From positions 1 through 5,387 of the forward strand of contig JAHIPW010000135.1 in NCBI GenBank assembly GCA_018903055.1: 5,387 bases of DNA, written 5' to 3'. The notes under the pieces were generated by a model that was not told where the DNA came from, ran no database searches, and saw nothing but the letters and a program-made list of their open reading frames with translations. Shown one piece after another: positions 3,849 to 5,387 of the stretch (position 1 is its first letter; each line of letters begins with the position of its first letter). Source of the DNA: DRGV01 sp018903055 [NCBI: bacterium] (GTDB lineage: Bacteria > UBP18 > UBA7526). Made by a program: the position numbers and the translations under genes.

Positions 3849-4613
3849 CTAAAGTTGTTTTTTTAAGTATGAAAGGGCTTTGGACTTTAGGTCTTTAATG
3901 AACGGTCTATAGTTCTTGGGTAAGAATTTATTTAGATCGTGAAAAATTTTCTTCTCGTCCATATTCTTTATCTTCTTTAATAGTTTGTCGGGCTCTATAC
4001 TTTCTTTATAAAATTTCATCTTTTTCTCCACTATCTCCCACTTCAGGGGCACTTCTTTACTCATTAAAAACCAGAGATCGAAGATGTCCCTTCCCTTAGC
4101 ACGCTTAGCCAGGGCCCTTATCTTCTCAGCCATTATCTCCTCCATACTCAGATGGGTTACTACGGGGTAGGGGCTAATGGGGAATAGGGTCTCTATGGGG
4201 CTGGAGACCCGGGTTAAGGGCTTTTCCCTGGTCGATATCTCTAAATGAACATTTAAAGCCTGGTCAACGATATCTGCCTTATGCCATAGGCGGGTAGTGA
4301 TACTATTCTTCTTAATCTCTAACTTGTCCATAGCGCAATTTACTATCTCACCCCGCGAGGCCTTAACCGCATCCTTCAATAACTTTTTTAATTTAGAGGG
4401 GGGAAGTAAACTGGTGAAGTCCAAGTCCTCTGAAAACCGGAAAGAATTAGAGAGAAATCTTATTGCCGTTCCTCCTTTAAAGAATAGGTCTTCGCTTCCC
4501 CTCATATTATAAATCTTCGATAGAAATACCAACTGGACGTATTCCCGGATAATAGAAACTTGGTCGATCTGCCAGCGTTGGGAGAGTTGAGATACTTGTT
4601 CAGTGCTAATCAT
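3849..4613 (-). CDS. abiEii: AbiEii-family nucleotidyltransferase toxin
   Basis: Toxin of a type IV AbiE system, 254 aa, in the DNA polymerase beta-like nucleotidyltransferase fold. Characterised members bind GTP and related AbiEii-like enzymes modify tRNA, blocking translation when phage infection or loss of antitoxin frees them. Visible motifs are FKGGTAIRF (45-53) and FSEDLDF (60-66), which form the GG/S-x-DLD metal and nucleotide site. MEEIMAEKIRALAKRAKGRD (157-176) followed by IFDL gives conserved K164, R171, R175, D176 and D179. The Lys-rich C-terminus (KNYRPFIKDLKSKALSYLKK) is helical in appearance. ATG 4613 overlaps the antitoxin stop as ATGA, so translation is coupled. The length is typical and all motifs are present, so the toxin looks functional. 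Confidence 0.93.
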   Translation of the reverse strand: MISTEQVSQLSQRWQIDQVSIIREYVQLVFLSKIYNMRGSEDLFFKGGTAIRFLSNSFRFSEDLDFTSLLPPSKLKKLLKDAVKASRGEIVNCAMDKLEIKKNSITTRLWHKADIVDQALNVHLEISTREKPLTRVSSPIETLFPISPYPVVTHLSMEEIMAEKIRALAKRAKGRDIFDLWFLMSKEVPLKWEIVEKKMKFYKESIEPDKLLKKIKNMDEKKIFHDLNKFLPKNYRPFIKDLKSKALSYLKKQL

Positions 4614-5191
4614 TTCCAGAACTCCCCTATTTTTTTCTTTAGAAGTTTATTTTTAATCCTTTTAGTAAAGGTGGTCATTCTCTTCCTATTTATCTTGTTA
4701 AGGTCCAAATCCTTCTTGTCAATGGTTCCCAGCCCTTTGATAGTGATATACAGCTGGTCAATGATGGCTTTTTCGGGATAGGCAATGAGAAAATTTTTCT
4801 CTTTTCGATAACCAAAGTATAATTCTGGTGATAAATGGATATATCTATACTCTTTGTTATTGACCTCAATTGTCTTACTTCTTGCCGTAGTAGCAGAAAG
4901 CATCTGGTAGGGGGTCTGAATTAATATGCCGTAGAAATTTAAAGCGCTTTCAAAGGACAGGTAAGATGGGTTATGAATAAAATTGGCTATTTCAAAGTCA
5001 TTTGCTTCTTTATAGGCATAGCGGTATTTACCTTTGGTGATAGAGAGTAATATCCCCTGATTTATCAGACGCTCTATTCTCTTATAAAGGGTGTTCTCCT
5101 TAGCGATGTTCAAGAGTTTTTTGAGGTCTTCTGTAGTAAAGAGAGACCTAGGGCATTGCTGTAAGATGGTCATGATTTCCGTATTTTTCAT
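4610..5191 (-). CDS. abiEi: AbiEi-family antitoxin / transcriptional repressor
   Basis: Antitoxin of the AbiE pair, 193 aa. Residues 5-58 form a winged helix-turn-helix (IMTILQQCPRSLFTTEDLKK, then NTLYKRIERLINQGILL and a KGKYRY wing). Residues 75-190 form the AbiEi antitoxin domain, with SYLSFESALNFYGIL, TPYQMLSATTA, IAYPEKAIIDQLYI and a basic tail (KRMTTFTKRIKNKLLKKK). In studied AbiE systems this protein neutralises the toxin without stable contact (type IV) and represses its own operon through promoter inverted repeats. ATG 5191 is chosen because AGGAAGG (5205-5199) is 7 nt upstream. The open frame extending to 5320 runs antiparallel-frame through the transposase end and promoter and is not genuine. 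The product is encoded first in the operon, as usual. Confidence 0.9.
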   Translation of the reverse strand: MKNTEIMTILQQCPRSLFTTEDLKKLLNIAKENTLYKRIERLINQGILLSITKGKYRYAYKEANDFEIANFIHNPSYLSFESALNFYGILIQTPYQMLSATTARSKTIEVNNKEYRYIHLSPELYFGYRKEKNFLIAYPEKAIIDQLYITIKGLGTIDKKDLDLNKINRKRMTTFTKRIKNKLLKKKIGEFWK

Positions 5192-5201
5192 AGTTGCACC
5201 T

Positions 5202-5223
5202 TCCTGTATAGAAGTATACAGGA
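5202..5223. promoter_or_regulatory. Inverted repeat covering the AbiE -10 box, likely AbiEi operator
   Basis: On the minus strand, arms TCCTGTATA (5223-5215) and TATACAGGA (5210-5202) are exact 9-bp complements around CTTC. The repeat covers the whole -10 box and the predicted start site, and touches the first bases of the Shine-Dalgarno sequence. A repressor bound here would exclude RNA polymerase. AbiEi proteins are known to bind promoter inverted repeats, so this is the natural operator candidate. As RNA it could also form a short hairpin that masks the ribosome binding site. Confidence 0.75.
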
Positions 5224-5241
5224 TAATACATCGTATGTCAA
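5213..5241 (-). promoter_or_regulatory. Sigma70-type promoter of the abiEi-abiEii operon
   Basis: The -35 box TTGACA (5241-5236) matches consensus fully. A 17-bp spacer follows, then the -10 box TATACT (5218-5213), one mismatch from TATAAT. The expected transcription start is near 5206, giving a 5' leader of about 15 nt that is almost only the ribosome binding site. The -35 box contains the TGA stop codon of the upstream transposase gene (5240-5238). Confidence 0.85.
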
Positions 5242-5387
5242 GTCTTTGTGCTGGCTGACCACATAGGTAACACTTTAGATGGACCACGAATTCTGATAAG
5301 TTCCTTTTCAGTATACTCAATTGGAGTTAAATAATCAAGGGATTGATGGGGACGATTAAAATTATACTCTATGAGCCATTTAGTTAG
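5238..5387 (-). CDS. Integrase-core (DDE) transposase, C-terminal 49 residues (partial)
   Basis: The frame enters at the window edge and reads LTKWLIEYNFNRPHQSLDYL then TPIEYTEKELIRIRG to a final PMWSASTKT and TGA. The pattern W-x2-EYN-x3-PHQSL-x-YLTPxEY is the standard C-terminal part of rve/integrase-core transposases of the IS3 and IS481 groups, after the catalytic Glu. Whether the element is complete cannot be judged because the catalytic domain lies outside the window. The terminal inverted repeat expected just past the stop is not evident. Instead the AbiE promoter starts at the stop codon. Confidence 0.87.
   Translation of the reverse strand, partial: LTKWLIEYNFNRPHQSLDYLTPIEYTEKELIRIRGPSKVLPMWSASTKT

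Noticed and set aside
5192-5320. N-terminal extension of AbiEi to 5320
   Set aside because: The extra 43 codons cover the transposase 3' end, promoter and operator. A good ribosome binding site supports ATG 5191.

Overview
The window looks like chromosomal DNA of an uncultivated, probably anaerobic bacterium. Two housekeeping-type genes at the low-coordinate end (typA/bipA and a DEDDy 3'-5' exonuclease) adjoin an AT-richer accessory stretch of phage-defence and mobile-element material. Every gene I can support is on the minus strand, so the biological reading direction is from high to low coordinates. The phylum cannot be fixed from sequence alone. The TypA wording and the short-period degenerate tandem repeats suggest a Planctomycetota/Omnitrophota-type metagenomic genome, but this is a guess from memory.

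Layout in transcription order. (1) 5387-5238: the last 49 codons of an integrase-core (DDE) transposase, cut by the window edge. (2) 5241-3849: a type IV AbiE toxin-antitoxin operon. The wHTH antitoxin AbiEi (5191-4610) overlaps the nucleotidyltransferase toxin AbiEii (4613-3849) by ATGA. It has a near-consensus promoter (TTGACA, 17 bp, TATACT) whose -35 box contains the transposase stop codon and whose -10 box lies inside a 9-bp inverted repeat, a likely AbiEi operator. (3) 3716-2293: a collapsed restriction-modification locus. A phased 10-bp repeat array precedes a Dam-type methyltransferase cut off just after motif I (EPFVG). Next come an apparently intact 248-aa nuclease-like protein (HARE-like winged helix plus a D...E-x-E core), an 85-aa protein of unknown function, and what looks like the last ~35 codons of a second DNA methyltransferase. 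The endonuclease therefore sits between two methyltransferase scars. (4) 2245-2067: a 29-aa Lys-rich mini-protein with a perfect Shine-Dalgarno sequence, then a scrap of an ORF6N-domain gene carrying a 27-bp palindrome. (5) 2027-1861: a non-coding tandem array of three hairpins about 58 bp apart, each with a C-GAA-G apex. (6) 1809-1060: the exonuclease, whose C-terminal tail is encoded by ten 7-nt tandem repeats. An 8-nt tandem array follows it directly. (7) 989-1: the N-terminal 329 residues of TypA/BipA.

How it fits together: the right two thirds is a small defence island (AbiE plus restriction-modification) that has suffered deletions and is bordered by mobile-element remains. AbiE appears complete and correctly wired for autoregulation. 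The restriction-modification locus has lost both modification genes but kept the nuclease reading frame, which is the main puzzle of the window.
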